Shown here: positions 46,802-56,301 of the stretch, one piece after another | Layout: the number at the start of each line of letters is the position of its first letter | Numbering within the stretch: position 1 is the stretch's first letter | NCBI RefSeq assembly: GCF_002112505.1 | Contig: NZ_NEHW01000008.1 | Coordinates: 124,001-188,000, forward strand | Length of the DNA: 64,000 nt | Direction of reading: 5' to 3' | DNA from: Pseudomonas sp. R28(2017) | GTDB taxonomy: Bacteria > Pseudomonadota > Gammaproteobacteria > Pseudomonadales > Pseudomonadaceae | Notes under the pieces: generated by a model | Seen by the model: the letters and a program-made list of their open reading frames with translations, nothing else | Database searches by the model: none | Told to the model about the DNA's origin: nothing | Made by a program: the position numbers and the translations under genes

Positions 46802-47289
46802 ATGGCATTTGATGCATATATAAAAATCGACGAAATCCCAGGTGAAGCCTTGGATGAAAAATACAACAAATGGATTGAAGTCACTGGCTATGACTTCGGT
46901 GTCAGCCAAAGCACCTCAGCCACTGCAAGCTCCTCCGGTGGCGCCACCTCAGGCCGCACTGCGGTCAGCAACTTCAGATTCACCAAGTTTCTCGACAGTG
47001 CCAGCTGCAAATTGATGGAGGCCAGTTGTGCCGGCCTGCATCTGAAAGAAGTGAAACTCGCGTTGTGCCGCGCAGGCGGCGACAAGCTCAAGTATTACGA
47101 GGTCATTCTCGAAGAGTGATCATTGCCGACTATACACAGAGCGCCGCCGATGGTGTGCCGATCGAGGTAGTGCAACTCGACTACGGCCGAATCAAGACTA
47201 CCTATACCCAGCAGAAACGCATCGACGGCTCTGGCGGCGGAAACATCGCTGGCGGGTGGGACCGAATCGGCAACAAGAAACACGCATAA
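46802..47289 (+). pseudogene. hcp: hcp-type type VI secretion tube protein, frameshifted
   Basis: Hcp is the hexameric tube protein of type VI secretion and a chaperone for small effectors. Residues 1-105 read as Hcp1 family (AFDAYIKIDEIPGEALDE, YNKWIEVTGYDFGVSQ, FTKFLDSASCKLMEA, KLALCRAGGDKLKYYEV). At 47117 a TGA stops translation, but in the -1 frame the missing C-terminus follows at once: VIIADYTQSAADGVPIEVV, IKTTYTQQKRIDGSG and GWDRIGNKKHA, to 47289. One base is missing from GAAGAG-GTGATC. The second hcp scrap at 48645 retains the in-frame version. The ribosome site AAGGAGAGG is excellent. Could be true loss or an assembly indel. Confidence 0.85.
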
Positions 47290-47299
47290 GGAAAATGCC

Positions 47300-48277
47300 A
47301 TGACCGAAGCCCGCGCGTTCATCAACCCCAAAATGCAGAACTACCACACACTCAAGGCAGGCCTTGGCCTGAGCGGCCATTCGGCCGGCAAGTTCGACGT
47401 TCTGAATGCACACATCTACAACAATGTGGTGAGAAGCGGCGAACTGGTCATTGTCGGCGACTGGTCCACGCCCTCGTGTACCAGCCAGGAGGCGTATCTG
47501 ATGGCAAAGGCTGCCGTAGCACACATGGGGCTGATGCGCAGCGGGCAAGGTGCTGATGAGTTTTTTCTGGATAATTTCGAGTTGCTCAAAAGTCTGCTTA
47601 CCCATGCCTCCATGGGGGCAGGCGTGGTCAGCGATGGTTGGAGCAGGCACCTGAAGGCTATTCAGGACACATTGCTGGAAATTGAAAAGCTGTATCAGGC
47701 GCACATGAGTTCAGGGACGCTCAAAGCTCGCGATCAGTTTTATGCCAGGCGTGCAGCGCTGTTCATGAGGCTGGAAGAGCAGTTGGACAAAATGGCAGCG
47801 TTTGGTGCCAGCTTGCGAAACAAAGGGTCGATCAAGAGAACGCTTGGCCTTTCCACGAAAAGCTATTTGCACGCTGGTGAGGTCGCAGGGTATGCCGATA
47901 AGGTCGCAAGAGTCAGCAAGGCTGCCAACCTGATCAAGAAAGGCGCCTATTTAGGCATTGCGCTGGAGGTCGCAAGCACAAGCTTATCAATCAAAAAAGC
48001 ATGCACAGAAGGGAGAGAGGAAGGATGCAAAAGAGCTACCGTTGTTGAGAGTGGTTCACTTGCAGGAAGCGTGGGAGGAGGCCTAGTTGGCGCATACGGT
48101 GGAAAATTGATTGGCATGGCAGCCTGCAGCGTGGTCTTGGGAATAGCATCAGGCGGGCCTGGAGCGATCGCTTGCGGCGTAGGGGGCGGAGCCTTGGGAG
48201 GAATGATCGGTGGAGAGCTCGGAAGTGAAGGAGGAGAATATCTGGGCGAAATTCTGTATGAGCGAGTGATAAAGTGA
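47300..48277 (+). CDS. Putative membrane-active type VI secretion effector (glycine-zipper toxin)
   Basis: A 325-residue protein without signal peptide, 10 bp after hcp, with AAGGA before the ATG. Residues 1-80 form an Hcp-linked N-terminal segment (NYHTLKAGLGLSGHSAGKFD, NAHIYNNVVRSGELVIVGD); 120-220 is helical and charged; 245-310 is a dense glycine zipper (SLAGSVGGGLVGAYGGKLIG, GIASGGPGAIACGVGGGALGG, MIGGELGSEGGEYLGE), typical of membrane-inserting or pore-forming segments. Size, Hcp linkage and zipper recall Tse4-type pore-forming effectors, though I could not align them. Activity is inferred. The next gene overlaps by 4 bp and encodes a membrane protein, as expected for immunity. Confidence 0.7.
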   Translation: MTEARAFINPKMQNYHTLKAGLGLSGHSAGKFDVLNAHIYNNVVRSGELVIVGDWSTPSCTSQEAYLMAKAAVAHMGLMRSGQGADEFFLDNFELLKSLLTHASMGAGVVSDGWSRHLKAIQDTLLEIEKLYQAHMSSGTLKARDQFYARRAALFMRLEEQLDKMAAFGASLRNKGSIKRTLGLSTKSYLHAGEVAGYADKVARVSKAANLIKKGAYLGIALEVASTSLSIKKACTEGREEGCKRATVVESGSLAGSVGGGLVGAYGGKLIGMAACSVVLGIASGGPGAIACGVGGGALGGMIGGELGSEGGEYLGEILYERVIK

Positions 48278-48651
48278 CCACGATCCAACTTGCTTTGGGA
48301 GCGGCCTATGGCATCCTATTTACCGCTATTTTCATCTCACTACCTATAACCTTCTATTTATCACACCGTGACACCGATCATATAGAGTCCCTGCTACCAA
48401 ACTGTAAAATCGTCAGTGACAATAGAAACTTATATTCTAAATTCGGCCTGACGGGCAAAATCATTCGATTCGGGGCACTCTCTCTCATGTTAGTTTTCCC
48501 AGAAGCGTATGCACACAGAGGTCTGATAAATCTTGATGAAGTTGATCGACTACCCACCCGAATGAAAAAACGACTCTGCAGGCTCGTGATCTTCAACCTG
48601 GCATTATTTCTTGCATTACTGTTGCTTCACGCATGCCAACATTTCATTTGA
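48274..48651 (+). CDS. Putative membrane immunity protein for the adjacent effector
   Basis: A 125-residue protein with two clear hydrophobic helices, about 5-30 (LALGAAYGILFTAIFISLPI) and 100-120 (LVIFNLALFLALLLLHAC), and a weaker one at 64-80. It begins with GTG overlapping the effector stop (GTGA), so it is translationally coupled. Base composition is clearly more AT-rich than neighbouring core genes, a sign of transfer. An inner-membrane immunity protein is what a pore-forming toxin would need. No family recognised. Confidence 0.6.
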   Translation: MTTIQLALGAAYGILFTAIFISLPITFYLSHRDTDHIESLLPNCKIVSDNRNLYSKFGLTGKIIRFGALSLMLVFPEAYAHRGLINLDEVDRLPTRMKKRLCRLVIFNLALFLALLLLHACQHFI

Positions 48652-48727
48652 ATCTCGCGATCTGCCGCGCCGACGGTGACAAACTCAAGCATTACCATGT
48701 CATGCTCAACGAAGTAATCTTTGCCCT
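48645..48727 (+). pseudogene. Short hcp fragment (second, partial copy)
   Basis: Codons here give HLNLAICRADGDKLKHYHV then MLNEVIFA, matching residues about 84-111 of the upstream Hcp (HLKEVKLALCRAGGDKLKYY, EVILEEVIIA) with high nucleotide similarity. Homology starts inside the last codons of the immunity gene and ends abruptly after GCC. No other hcp sequence follows. It looks like a recombination scar or the remains of an older hcp. Confidence 0.75.
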
Positions 48728-48891
48728 CAACAACCGAATCAACGGGACGATCTACACCACCGAACCTCTCACCTACCTCGCTGTCCGACCTAGCACCACC
48801 CAAGCTGTAAACCACGACCTTCGCAGGTGGGTTTGCCCCCGCGCTTGTGTCATCATGCTCCGACCGCCGGTTAGTCTTTTTAAGCCTCTTT

Positions 48892-50613
48892 ATGAACAGA
48901 CCCTACGCACTGCTGCTTGCCTTCGCCCTGCTCCAGGGCTGCCAGAGCCTGGCCCCGCACAATGCCGAGCCCCCCGTTGCCGAGGCCGGCAAGGGCGAGG
49001 CTGAAAAGCCCGTAGTGTATGGGTCGTTCACGCAGGACACCCTTTATAGCCTGCTGGTGGCCGAACTGGCCGGCCAGCGCAATCGCTTCGACATCGCCCT
49101 GGCCAACTACACCGACCAGGCCGAGAAGACCCAGGACCCAGGCGTCTCCGAACGCGCCTACCGGATTGCCGAGTACCTCGGTGCCGACGAACCGGCCCTC
49201 GACAGCGCACTGATCTGGGCCAAGAACGACCCGCAGAACCTCGACGCCCAGCGTGCCGCCGCCATCCAGCTGGCCCGTGCCGGCCGCTATGACGACTCCA
49301 TGACTTATATGGAGAAGGTGCTGCAAGGCCAGGGTGACACCCACTTCGACTTCCTCGCCCTGTCGGCCGCCGAAACCGACCAGAGCACCCGCGACGGCCT
49401 GATGCAAAGCTTCGACCGCCTGCTGGTCAAATACCCGGACAACAGCCAGTTGGTATTTGGCAAGGCGTTGCTGCTGAACCAGGACGGCAAGTCCCAGGAG
49501 GCCCTAGACCTGCTCGAAGCGCACCCGGCGCAGAATGGCGAAATCGCCCCGATCCTGCTGCGCGCCCGCCTGCTCCAGGCCTTGGACCGCGGCCCAGAAG
49601 CGCTGCCGCTGCTGCGCGGGGCGATCCGTGACAACCCGGACGACAAGCGCCTGCGCCTGACCTACGCGCGCACCCTGGTCGAACAGGACCGCATGGCCGA
49701 TGCCAAGGCCGAATTCCTCAGTCTGGTGCAGCAGTACCCGGACGACGACGAGTCGCGTTACTCCCTGGCCCTGGTGTGCCTGGAGATGAAGGACTGGGAC
49801 GAAGCCGAGGTCTACCTGCGCGAGCTGATCGAACGCGACAGCAACGTCGACGCCGCCCACCTGAACCTGGGCCGCATCGCCGAAGAGCGCCACGACCCGG
49901 CGGGTGCGCTGCGCGAATATGCCCTGGTCGGCACAGGCCCGGACTACCTGCCGGCCCAATTGCGCCAGGCTGACATCCTGATTGCCAACGGTCGCGGCAC
50001 CGAAGCTTCGCGCCTGCTCGCCGAAGCTCGCGAAGCGCAGCCGGACATGGCCGTGCAGCTGTACCTGATCGAATCGGAAAGCTACAGCAACAACAACAAG
50101 GACGCCCAGGCCGACCAGGTACTGCAGCAAGCCCTCACGCGCTACCCGGACGACCTCAACCTGCTTTACACCCGTGCCATGCTGGCCGAGAAGCGCGATG
50201 ACCTGCCGCTGATGGAAAAGGACCTGCGCGCCATCATCGCCCGCGAGCCGGAAAACGCCATGGCCCTGAACGCCCTCGGCTATACCCTGGCCGACCGCAC
50301 CACCCGCTACGCCGAAGCCAAGGCGTTGATCGACAAGGCCCACCAGCTGACCCCGGACGACCCGGCCGTGCTCGACAGCATGGGCTGGATCAACTACCGG
50401 CTGGGCAACCTCGACGCGGCTGAAAACTACCTGCGCCAGGCCTTCACCCGCTTCCCCGACCACGAAGTGGCCGCCCACCTGGGCGAAGTGCTGTGGGCCA
50501 ACGGCAAGCGCCGCGAAGCCCGCCAGGTCTGGGCCAAGGGTTTCGAAGCCCAGGCCGACAGCCCAATCCTGCGCAAGACCCTCCTGCGCCTGACCGGATC
50601 CGAGACTCTTTAA
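48892..50613 (+). CDS. Tetratricopeptide-repeat outer-membrane lipoprotein
   Basis: A 573-residue lipoprotein: signal peptide and lipobox ([11 protein letters not shown], Cys18 region) followed by about a dozen TPR-like helical hairpins (for example [58 protein letters not shown]). A periplasmic scaffold is likely. It lies 4 bp before lolB and heads the lolB-ispE transcript. Start at MNRPYALL; an ATG 15 codons upstream lies in the scar region of the T6SS island. Confidence 0.88.
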   Translation: MNRPYALLLAFALLQGCQSLAPHNAEPPVAEAGKGEAEKPVVYGSFTQDTLYSLLVAELAGQRNRFDIALANYTDQAEKTQDPGVSERAYRIAEYLGADEPALDSALIWAKNDPQNLDAQRAAAIQLARAGRYDDSMTYMEKVLQGQGDTHFDFLALSAAETDQSTRDGLMQSFDRLLVKYPDNSQLVFGKALLLNQDGKSQEALDLLEAHPAQNGEIAPILLRARLLQALDRGPEALPLLRGAIRDNPDDKRLRLTYARTLVEQDRMADAKAEFLSLVQQYPDDDESRYSLALVCLEMKDWDEAEVYLRELIERDSNVDAAHLNLGRIAEERHDPAGALREYALVGTGPDYLPAQLRQADILIANGRGTEASRLLAEAREAQPDMAVQLYLIESESYSNNNKDAQADQVLQQALTRYPDDLNLLYTRAMLAEKRDDLPLMEKDLRAIIAREPENAMALNALGYTLADRTTRYAEAKALIDKAHQLTPDDPAVLDSMGWINYRLGNLDAAENYLRQAFTRFPDHEVAAHLGEVLWANGKRREARQVWAKGFEAQADSPILRKTLLRLTGSETL

Positions 50614-50617
50614 CGCC

Positions 50618-51235
50618 ATGTTCCTGCGCCATTGCATCACCTTCACCCTGATCGCCCTGCTGGCCGGCTGCGCCGGCTTCGGGAGCCGCGAGGCCCTGCA
50701 GGGCCACGGCGACCCACAGCAGTGGCGCGCCCATAAAGAGCAGCTGAGCAGCCTCGACGGCTGGCAGATCAACGGCAAGGTCGGCATCCGCGCCCCGCGC
50801 GATTCCGGCAGCGGCACGCTGTTCTGGCTGCAACGCCAGGACTATTACGACATCCGCCTGGCCGGCCCGCTCGGCCGCGGCGCCGCTCGCCTGACCGGCC
50901 GCCCCGGTGGCGTGGTGCTGGAAGTGGCCAACCAGGGCCGCTATGAAGCCCCCAGCCCCGAAGCCCTGCTGGAAGAACAGCTCGGCTGGCAGCTGCCGGT
51001 ATCGCACCTGGTCTGGTGGGTCCGCGGCCTGCCCGCCCCCGACAGCAAGAGCAAGCTGACCCTGGACGGCGACAGCCGCCTGGCCAGCCTCGAGCAGGAT
51101 GGCTGGCAGGTGCAGTACCTGAGCTACACCGAGCAGAACGGCTACTGGCTCCCCGAGCGCCTGAAGCTGCACGGCAAGGACCTCGACGTGACCCTGGTGG
51201 TCAAGGACTGGCAGCCACGCCAGCTGGGGCACTGA
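50618..51235 (+). CDS. lolB: Outer-membrane lipoprotein receptor LolB
   Basis: A 205-residue lipoprotein that accepts lipoproteins from LolA and inserts them into the outer membrane. Lipobox LIALLAGC (Cys18); mature part begins with the LolB pattern [19 protein letters not shown] and includes [19 protein letters not shown] and [15 protein letters not shown]. Four bp after the TPR gene and 4 bp before ispE. Confidence 0.93.
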   Translation: MFLRHCITFTLIALLAGCAGFGSREALQGHGDPQQWRAHKEQLSSLDGWQINGKVGIRAPRDSGSGTLFWLQRQDYYDIRLAGPLGRGAARLTGRPGGVVLEVANQGRYEAPSPEALLEEQLGWQLPVSHLVWWVRGLPAPDSKSKLTLDGDSRLASLEQDGWQVQYLSYTEQNGYWLPERLKLHGKDLDVTLVVKDWQPRQLGH

Positions 51236-51239
51236 TTAC

Positions 51240-52100
51240 ATGCACACGCTCACCCTGCCCGCCCCGGCCAAGCTCAACCTGTGGCTGCACATCATCGGCC
51301 GCCGCCCCGATGGCTACCACGAGCTGGAAACCGTGTTCCAGTTCCTCGACCATGGCGACGAACTGAGCTTCGCCCTGCGCGAGGACGGCGTGATCCGCCT
51401 GCACACCGAAATCGAAGCGGTGCCCCACGACAGCAACCTGATCGTGCGCGCCGCGCGCAAATTGCAGGAGCAGTCCGGCACCCGCCTGGGCGCCGATATC
51501 TGGCTGACCAAGGTGCTGCCCATGGGCGGCGGCATCGGCGGCGGCAGCTCGGATGCGGCGACCACCCTGCTGGCGCTGGCGCACCTGTGGCAACTGGACT
51601 GGGACGAAGACCGCCTGGCCGCGCTGGGCCTGAGCCTGGGTGCCGACGTGCCGGTGTTCGTGCGTGGCCATGCCGCGTTCGCCCAGGGTGTGGGCGAGCA
51701 ACTGACCCCGGTCGACCCGGAGGAGCCGTGGTATGTCGTGCTGGTGCCGCAAGTGTCTGTCAGCACAGTAGAAATTTTTTCACATCCGCAGTTGACACGT
51801 GATTCACTCCCCCTTAAGATGCGCCCCGTTCCCAAGGGAAACAGTCGAAATGACTGCCAACCGGTGGTAGAGCAGAGTTACCCAGAAGTTCGCAACGCGT
51901 TGAATTCACTGGGGAAATTCACTGAGGCTCGGCTAACCGGTACTGGAAGTTGCGTGTTTGGGGCCTTCCCAAGCAAAGCCGAAGCTGATAAAGTTCTGGC
52001 CCTTCTTTCAGTGACCCAAACAGGGTTTGTGGCGAAAGGAAGCAATGTTTCGATGTTGCATCGCAAGCTGCAAAGTCTGGTCAAGAAGTCGAGCGCATAA
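51240..52100 (+). CDS. ispE: 4-diphosphocytidyl-2-C-methyl-D-erythritol kinase
   Basis: A 286-residue GHMP kinase of the MEP isoprenoid pathway. Starts [13 protein letters not shown]; the ATP-binding GHMP loop is [14 protein letters not shown] near 97, and the C-terminal [12 protein letters not shown] motif is intact. The last third shows a shift toward lower GC. Followed 20 bp later by tRNA-Gln. Confidence 0.95.
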   Translation: MHTLTLPAPAKLNLWLHIIGRRPDGYHELETVFQFLDHGDELSFALREDGVIRLHTEIEAVPHDSNLIVRAARKLQEQSGTRLGADIWLTKVLPMGGGIGGGSSDAATTLLALAHLWQLDWDEDRLAALGLSLGADVPVFVRGHAAFAQGVGEQLTPVDPEEPWYVVLVPQVSVSTVEIFSHPQLTRDSLPLKMRPVPKGNSRNDCQPVVEQSYPEVRNALNSLGKFTEARLTGTGSCVFGAFPSKAEADKVLALLSVTQTGFVAKGSNVSMLHRKLQSLVKKSSA

Positions 52101-52120
52101 GCGTTCGCAGCAACAGATAC

Positions 52121-52195
52121 AGGGGCGTCGCCAAGCGGTAAGGCAGCAGGTTTTGATCCTGCCATGCGTTGGTTCGAATCCAGCCGCCCCTGCCA
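52121..52195 (+). tRNA. tRNA-Gln (TTG anticodon)
   Basis: A 75-nt cloverleaf with encoded CCA. Acceptor AGGGGCG pairs with CGCCCCT; the anticodon loop TTTTGAT carries TTG; the T-arm is GTTGGTTCGAATCCAGC. It lies between ispE and prs, the same site as in other pseudomonads. Confidence 0.95.
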
Positions 52196-52243
52196 TTTTC
52201 CTTATACTCATCCAGGTATACCCTCAGCCTTCAGGTACTGCGC

Positions 52244-53185
52244 GTGTCCAAGATGATGGTCTTTACGGGGAACGCTAACCCCGATCTGGCTCGGCGTGTC
52301 GTACGTCAGCTGCATATCCCTCTCGGTGACGTCTCTGTCGGTAAATTCTCCGACGGTGAGATCAGCACTGAGATCAATGAAAATGTCCGCGGTAAAGACG
52401 TTTTCATTATTCAGCCGACCTGTGCCCCGACCAACGATAACCTGATGGAACTGGTAGTGATGGCCGACGCCTTCCGCCGCTCCTCAGCATCCCGAATCAC
52501 CGCCGTGATTCCTTACTTCGGATATGCCCGCCAGGACCGCCGTCCGCGTTCGGCACGTGTAGCCATCAGCGCCAAAGTCGTCGCTGACATGCTCACTGTC
52601 GTGGGTATCGACCGTGTTCTCACCGTCGACCTGCACGCTGACCAGATCCAAGGCTTCTTCGATATTCCCGTCGACAACATCTACGGCTCGCCCGTACTGG
52701 TCGATGACATCGAAGACCAGCGTTTCGAGAACCTGATGATCGTCTCCCCGGACATCGGTGGCGTTGTGCGCGCACGCGCCGTTGCCAAGTCCCTGGGCGT
52801 CGACCTCGGTATCATCGACAAACGCCGCGAAAAGGCTAACCACTCCGAGGTTATGCACATCATCGGCGACGTCGAAGGGCGCACCTGCATCCTGGTAGAC
52901 GACATGGTCGACACCGCCGGCACCCTGTGCCACGCGGCCAAAGCCCTGAAAGAACACGGCGCTGCCAAGGTTTACGCCTACTGCACGCACCCTGTCCTGT
53001 CGGGCCGCGCGATCGAGAACATCGAGAAGTCGGTACTGGACGAGCTGGTGGTGACCAACACCGTTCCGCTGTCCGCCGCTGCTCAAGCCTGTGACCGTAT
53101 CCGCCAGCTGGATATCGCACCGGTTGTCGCTGAAGCGGTCCGCCGCATCAGCAACGAAGAATCGATCAGCGCGATGTTCCGCTAA
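52244..53185 (+). CDS. prs: Ribose-phosphate pyrophosphokinase
   Basis: A 313-residue PRPP synthase feeding nucleotide, histidine and tryptophan synthesis. ATP/ribose-phosphate motifs [22 protein letters not shown] and the PRPP-binding [14 protein letters not shown] are intact. The GTG at 52244 (V-S-K-M-M-V-F-T-G) is preferred because it gives the standard family N-terminus; ATG codons three and four positions later are possible. A strong terminator follows. Confidence 0.96.
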   Translation: MSKMMVFTGNANPDLARRVVRQLHIPLGDVSVGKFSDGEISTEINENVRGKDVFIIQPTCAPTNDNLMELVVMADAFRRSSASRITAVIPYFGYARQDRRPRSARVAISAKVVADMLTVVGIDRVLTVDLHADQIQGFFDIPVDNIYGSPVLVDDIEDQRFENLMIVSPDIGGVVRARAVAKSLGVDLGIIDKRREKANHSEVMHIIGDVEGRTCILVDDMVDTAGTLCHAAKALKEHGAAKVYAYCTHPVLSGRAIENIEKSVLDELVVTNTVPLSAAAQACDRIRQLDIAPVVAEAVRRISNEESISAMFR

Positions 53186-53209
53186 GCGGAACACGTGTTG
53201 ATGTGAAGC

Positions 53210-53246
53210 GCCCCGCCCCAGCACTTGTTGGGGCGGGGCTTTTTTG
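53210..53246 (+). terminator. Intrinsic terminator of prs
   Basis: GCCCCGCCCCAGCA-CTTG-TTGGGGCGGGGC forms a 12-14 bp stem followed by a run of six Ts. Confidence 0.92.
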
Positions 53247-53305
53247 CCATCCCCGTCTGGCGCTGGTCGCAAACGCCTTACGGGAGGCTATTTTGGAGAA
53301 GCAAA

Positions 53306-53899
53306 ATGACTGATTTCATCCTGAACGCCCAAGCGCGTACTGACCTGGGGAAAGGTGCGAGCCGCCGCCTGCGTCACTCCGCCAGCATCCCTGCCGTTGT
53401 ATACGGTGGCGATAAAGAAGCCCAATCCCTGACCATCGTGGCCAAGGAAATCGCCAAGCTGTTCGAAAACGAAGCTGCCTTCAGCCACGTTATCGAACTG
53501 AACGTCGACGGCGCCAAGCAGAACGTCGTGGTCAAGGCCATGCAGCGTCACCCAGCCAAAGGCTTCATCATGCACGCCGACTTCGTTCGCGTCGTTGCTG
53601 GCCAGAAGCTGACCGCCAAGGTTCCAGTTCACTTCGTTGGCGAAGAAGCCCCGGTCAAGAAAGGCGGCGAAATCTCGCACGTTGTTTCCGAGATCGAAGT
53701 TTCCTGCGAAGCCAAAGACCTGCCTGAGTTCATCGAAGTCGACCTGTCCAAGGCCGAAATCGGCGCCATCATCCACCTGTCGGACCTGAAAGCTCCGAAA
53801 GGCGTAGAGTTCGTCGCTCTGGCCCACGGTGATGACAAAGCTGTTGCCAACGTTCACGCTCCGCGCGTTGCTCCAGAAGCAGAAGGCGCTGCCGAGTAA
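53306..53899 (+). CDS. rplY: 50S ribosomal protein L25/general stress protein Ctc
   Basis: A 197-residue long-form L25 that binds 5S rRNA. The N-terminal L25 domain ([30 protein letters not shown]) is followed by the C-terminal Ctc/TL5 beta domain (from about 100) ending in an acidic, Ala-rich tail. Start at MTDFILN with TTGGAGAAG upstream. Confidence 0.95.
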   Translation: MTDFILNAQARTDLGKGASRRLRHSASIPAVVYGGDKEAQSLTIVAKEIAKLFENEAAFSHVIELNVDGAKQNVVVKAMQRHPAKGFIMHADFVRVVAGQKLTAKVPVHFVGEEAPVKKGGEISHVVSEIEVSCEAKDLPEFIEVDLSKAEIGAIIHLSDLKAPKGVEFVALAHGDDKAVANVHAPRVAPEAEGAAE

Positions 53900-53982
53900 T
53901 CCACTCGCGCGCCGGTGTTGATCGGGTTACAGTGCGCCCCGCGCGCCCTGTAACCCACCAACTCCAAGGAAGAGCCCCTGAC

Positions 53983-54567
53983 GTGACCGCCATCCAGTTG
54001 ATCGTTGGCCTGGGTAACCCCGGCCCCGAATACGAACAGACCCGGCATAACGCAGGGGCTCTTTTCGTTGAACGCATTGCCAGTGCCCAGCGTGTATCGC
54101 TGACCGCTGACAAAAAATATTTCGGCCTGACGACTAAGTTCAGCCATCAGGGCAACGACGTTCGTTTGTTGATCCCCACCACCTACATGAACCGCAGCGG
54201 CCAGGCCGTGGCGGCATTGGCCAATTTCTTCCGCATCAAGCCGGAAGCGATTCTGGTGGCACACGACGAACTCGACCTGCCTCCGGGCGTTGCCAAACTC
54301 AAGCGCGGCGGCGGCCATGGGGGGCACAACGGCCTGCGCGACATCATCGCGCAGCTCGGCAACCAGAACGACTTCCACCGCCTGCGGCTTGGCATCGGCC
54401 ACCCGGGTGACGCCAAACTGGTCTCCAACTTCGTCCTGGGCCGCGCGCCGCGCGCCGAGCAGGAGAAGCTCGACGCCAGCATCGATTTTGCCCTCGGCGT
54501 GCTGCCGGACGTGCTGGCCGGCGACTTCGCCAAGGCCATGCGCGAGCTGCACAGCCAGAAGGCCTGA
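53983..54567 (+). CDS. pth: Peptidyl-tRNA hydrolase
   Basis: A 194-residue enzyme that recycles peptidyl-t[23 protein letters not shown] contains the catalytic His, followed by [12 protein letters not shown] and the catalytic Asp in [23 protein letters not shown] is intact. The GTG at 53983 gives the standard N-terminus, with GGAAGAG upstream. Sits between rplY and ychF as usual. Confidence 0.95.
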   Translation: MTAIQLIVGLGNPGPEYEQTRHNAGALFVERIASAQRVSLTADKKYFGLTTKFSHQGNDVRLLIPTTYMNRSGQAVAALANFFRIKPEAILVAHDELDLPPGVAKLKRGGGHGGHNGLRDIIAQLGNQNDFHRLRLGIGHPGDAKLVSNFVLGRAPRAEQEKLDASIDFALGVLPDVLAGDFAKAMRELHSQKA

Positions 54568-54589
54568 TTTCCTAGAGAGGGGAATACCC

Positions 54590-55690
54590 ATGGGTTTCAA
54601 TTGCGGCATCGTCGGCCTGCCCAACGTCGGCAAGTCCACCCTGTTCAACGCCCTGACCAAGTCTGGCATCGCGGCGGAGAACTTCCCTTTCTGCACCATC
54701 GAGCCGAACAGCGGCATCGTGCCGATGCCCGATGCGCGCCTGGCGGCGCTGGCGGAAATCGTCAAGCCTAACCGCATCCTGCCGACCACCATGGAATTCG
54801 TCGACATCGCCGGCCTGGTGGCCGGTGCGTCGAAAGGTGAAGGCCTGGGCAACAAGTTCCTCGCCAACATCCGCGAGACCGACGCCATCGCCCACGTGGT
54901 GCGCTGCTTCGAAGACGAGAACGTGATCCACGTTTCCAACAGCGTCGACCCTAAGCGCGACATCGAGATCATCGACCTTGAGCTGATCTTCGCCGACCTC
55001 GACAGCTGCGAGAAGCAACTGCAGAAGGTTGCCCGCAACGCCAAGGGCGGCGACAAGGACGCCTTGGCACAGAAGGCGATCCTGGAAAAACTGATCCCGC
55101 ACTTCACCGAAGGCAAGCCTGCGCGCAGCCTGATGAAGCACATGGCTGACGACGAAAAGGCCGTCATCCGTGGCTTCCACCTGCTGACTAGCAAGCCGGT
55201 GATGTACATCGCCAACGTGGCCGAAGACGGCTTCGAAGACAACCCGCACCTGGACGTGGTCAAGGCCATCGCCGAGGAAGAAGGCGCGGTCGTGGTGCCG
55301 GTGTGCAACAAGATCGAAGCGGAAATCGCCGAGCTGGAAGACGGCGAAGAGAAAGACATGTTCCTCGAGGCCCTGGGCCTGGAAGAGCCTGGCCTGAACC
55401 GCGTGATCCGCGCCGGTTACGAGCTGCTCAACCTGCAGACCTACTTCACTGCCGGCGTGCAGGAAGTCCGCGCCTGGACCGTACGCGTCGGCGCCACCGC
55501 CCCGCAGGCGGCTGGTGTGATCCACACCGACTTCGAAAAAGGCTTCATCCGCGCCGAAGTGGTGGCCTATGACGACTTCATTCAGTTCAAGGGTGAAGGC
55601 GGTGCCAAGGAAGCCGGTAAATGGCGCCTGGAAGGCAAGGACTACATCGTCAAGGACGGTGATGTGATGCACTTCCGCTTCAACGTATAA
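54590..55690 (+). CDS. ychF: Redox-regulated ATPase YchF
   Basis: A 366-residue Obg-family P-loop protein that hydrolyses ATP rather than GTP and associates with ribosomes. G1 is [14 protein letters not shown], the switch region has [11 protein letters not shown]3 is [13 protein letters not shown], and the G4 position reads NVAE instead of NKxD, the hallmark of ATP preference. C-terminal TGS domain ends FRFNV. AGAGAGGGG precedes the ATG. Confidence 0.96.
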   Translation: MGFNCGIVGLPNVGKSTLFNALTKSGIAAENFPFCTIEPNSGIVPMPDARLAALAEIVKPNRILPTTMEFVDIAGLVAGASKGEGLGNKFLANIRETDAIAHVVRCFEDENVIHVSNSVDPKRDIEIIDLELIFADLDSCEKQLQKVARNAKGGDKDALAQKAILEKLIPHFTEGKPARSLMKHMADDEKAVIRGFHLLTSKPVMYIANVAEDGFEDNPHLDVVKAIAEEEGAVVVPVCNKIEAEIAELEDGEEKDMFLEALGLEEPGLNRVIRAGYELLNLQTYFTAGVQEVRAWTVRVGATAPQAAGVIHTDFEKGFIRAEVVAYDDFIQFKGEGGAKEAGKWRLEGKDYIVKDGDVMHFRFNV

Positions 55691-55698
55691 CGCAACAT

Positions 55699-55804
55699 CG
55701 GCGGCGCCCCCTTCGCGGGCAAGCCCGCTCCCACAGTACAGCGAATGCTCAAGGCTGGCGCTGTACCTGTGGGAGCGGGCTTGCCCGCGAAGGGGGCGCC
55801 GCCG
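55699..55804. repeat. REP pair (inverted)
   Basis: Two inverted REP copies (GCGCCCCCTTCGCGGGCAAGCCCGCTCCCACAG-like and its complement). Complementarity extends outward to CGGCGGCG / CGCCGCCG, and the spacer also pairs (AGCG...CGCT). Confidence 0.9.
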
Positions 55805-55830
55805 TTTTCACATCTGGAATAAGCCGGTAA

Positions 55831-55960
55831 TCAATGCCAGGTGATCTCCCCCGCCTCCCGGGTCAGTACCAACTCAGCCAACGCCCTCCCCATCTGCACG
55901 TTATGCACACTATTGACCAGCATGCCGATACCCGGCTCGCCAGCTTTGCATGGGCTGCCT
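55831..55960 (-). pseudogene. C-terminal remnant of an unidentified gene
   Basis: On the minus strand the frame ending at TGA 55831-55833 reads EPGIGMLVNSVHNVQMGRA, LAELVLTREAGEITWH, with Pseudomonas-like codon choice and amphipathic helix pattern. Upstream the frame becomes low-quality without a start or ribosome site. It looks like the tail of a truncated gene; family not recognised. Confidence 0.35.
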
Positions 55961-56263
55961 TCCCTTTCCCTCTCACAGGATTAGGCGGCAGCTGTACGCG
56001 GGGTGAGAGACCGGCCAAACAAGAGCGAAAACCGGCCAGGCACGGGGCCTGCCCGCGCACAGCTACCATGACGGCAATCTCTTGGTTGTAAGCGGGCTCT
56101 CACACCCGGTCGTCAAACCGCGACGACCCGGGGAAATTAGCCCTGATGCTCATCATCGACAACAGAGAAACGGCAGCGGCGTGCGTAGGATAATTCCCAA
56201 GCTATCTTCAACAGAAGCATTTGGTTTCAAGTTCGGAATTGTCTTACACCTGAGGGATTGCCG

Positions 56264-56280
56264 GGGCTGCGTTGCAGCCC
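56264..56280. repeat. Short GC hairpin GGGCTGC-GTT-GCAGCCC
   Basis: A perfect 7-bp stem 21 bp before the sulP-family ATG. In the mRNA it would stand directly next to the ribosome-binding region (CTCTGGAGC) and might influence translation. Confidence 0.65.
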
Positions 56281-56301
56281 TTTCGCTCTGGAGCCCGCAC
56301 C

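Larger units (their letters stand above)
55691..56301. other. Intergenic region between ychF and sulP gene
   Basis: Some 610 bp with a REP pair, a gene remnant on the minus strand (55831-55960) and a short GC hairpin just before the transporter. The middle (about 55960-56230) shows no credible gene. Confidence 0.6.

Noticed and set aside
47110..47125. Programmed -1 frameshifting in hcp
   Set aside because: No slippery heptamer or obvious pseudoknot, and the second hcp scrap has the undisrupted frame, so a deletion or sequencing indel is simpler.
48633..49004. A 123-codon frame starting with the hcp scrap
   Set aside because: Only its first 30 codons resemble Hcp; the rest runs into the TPR lipoprotein gene in a shadow frame.
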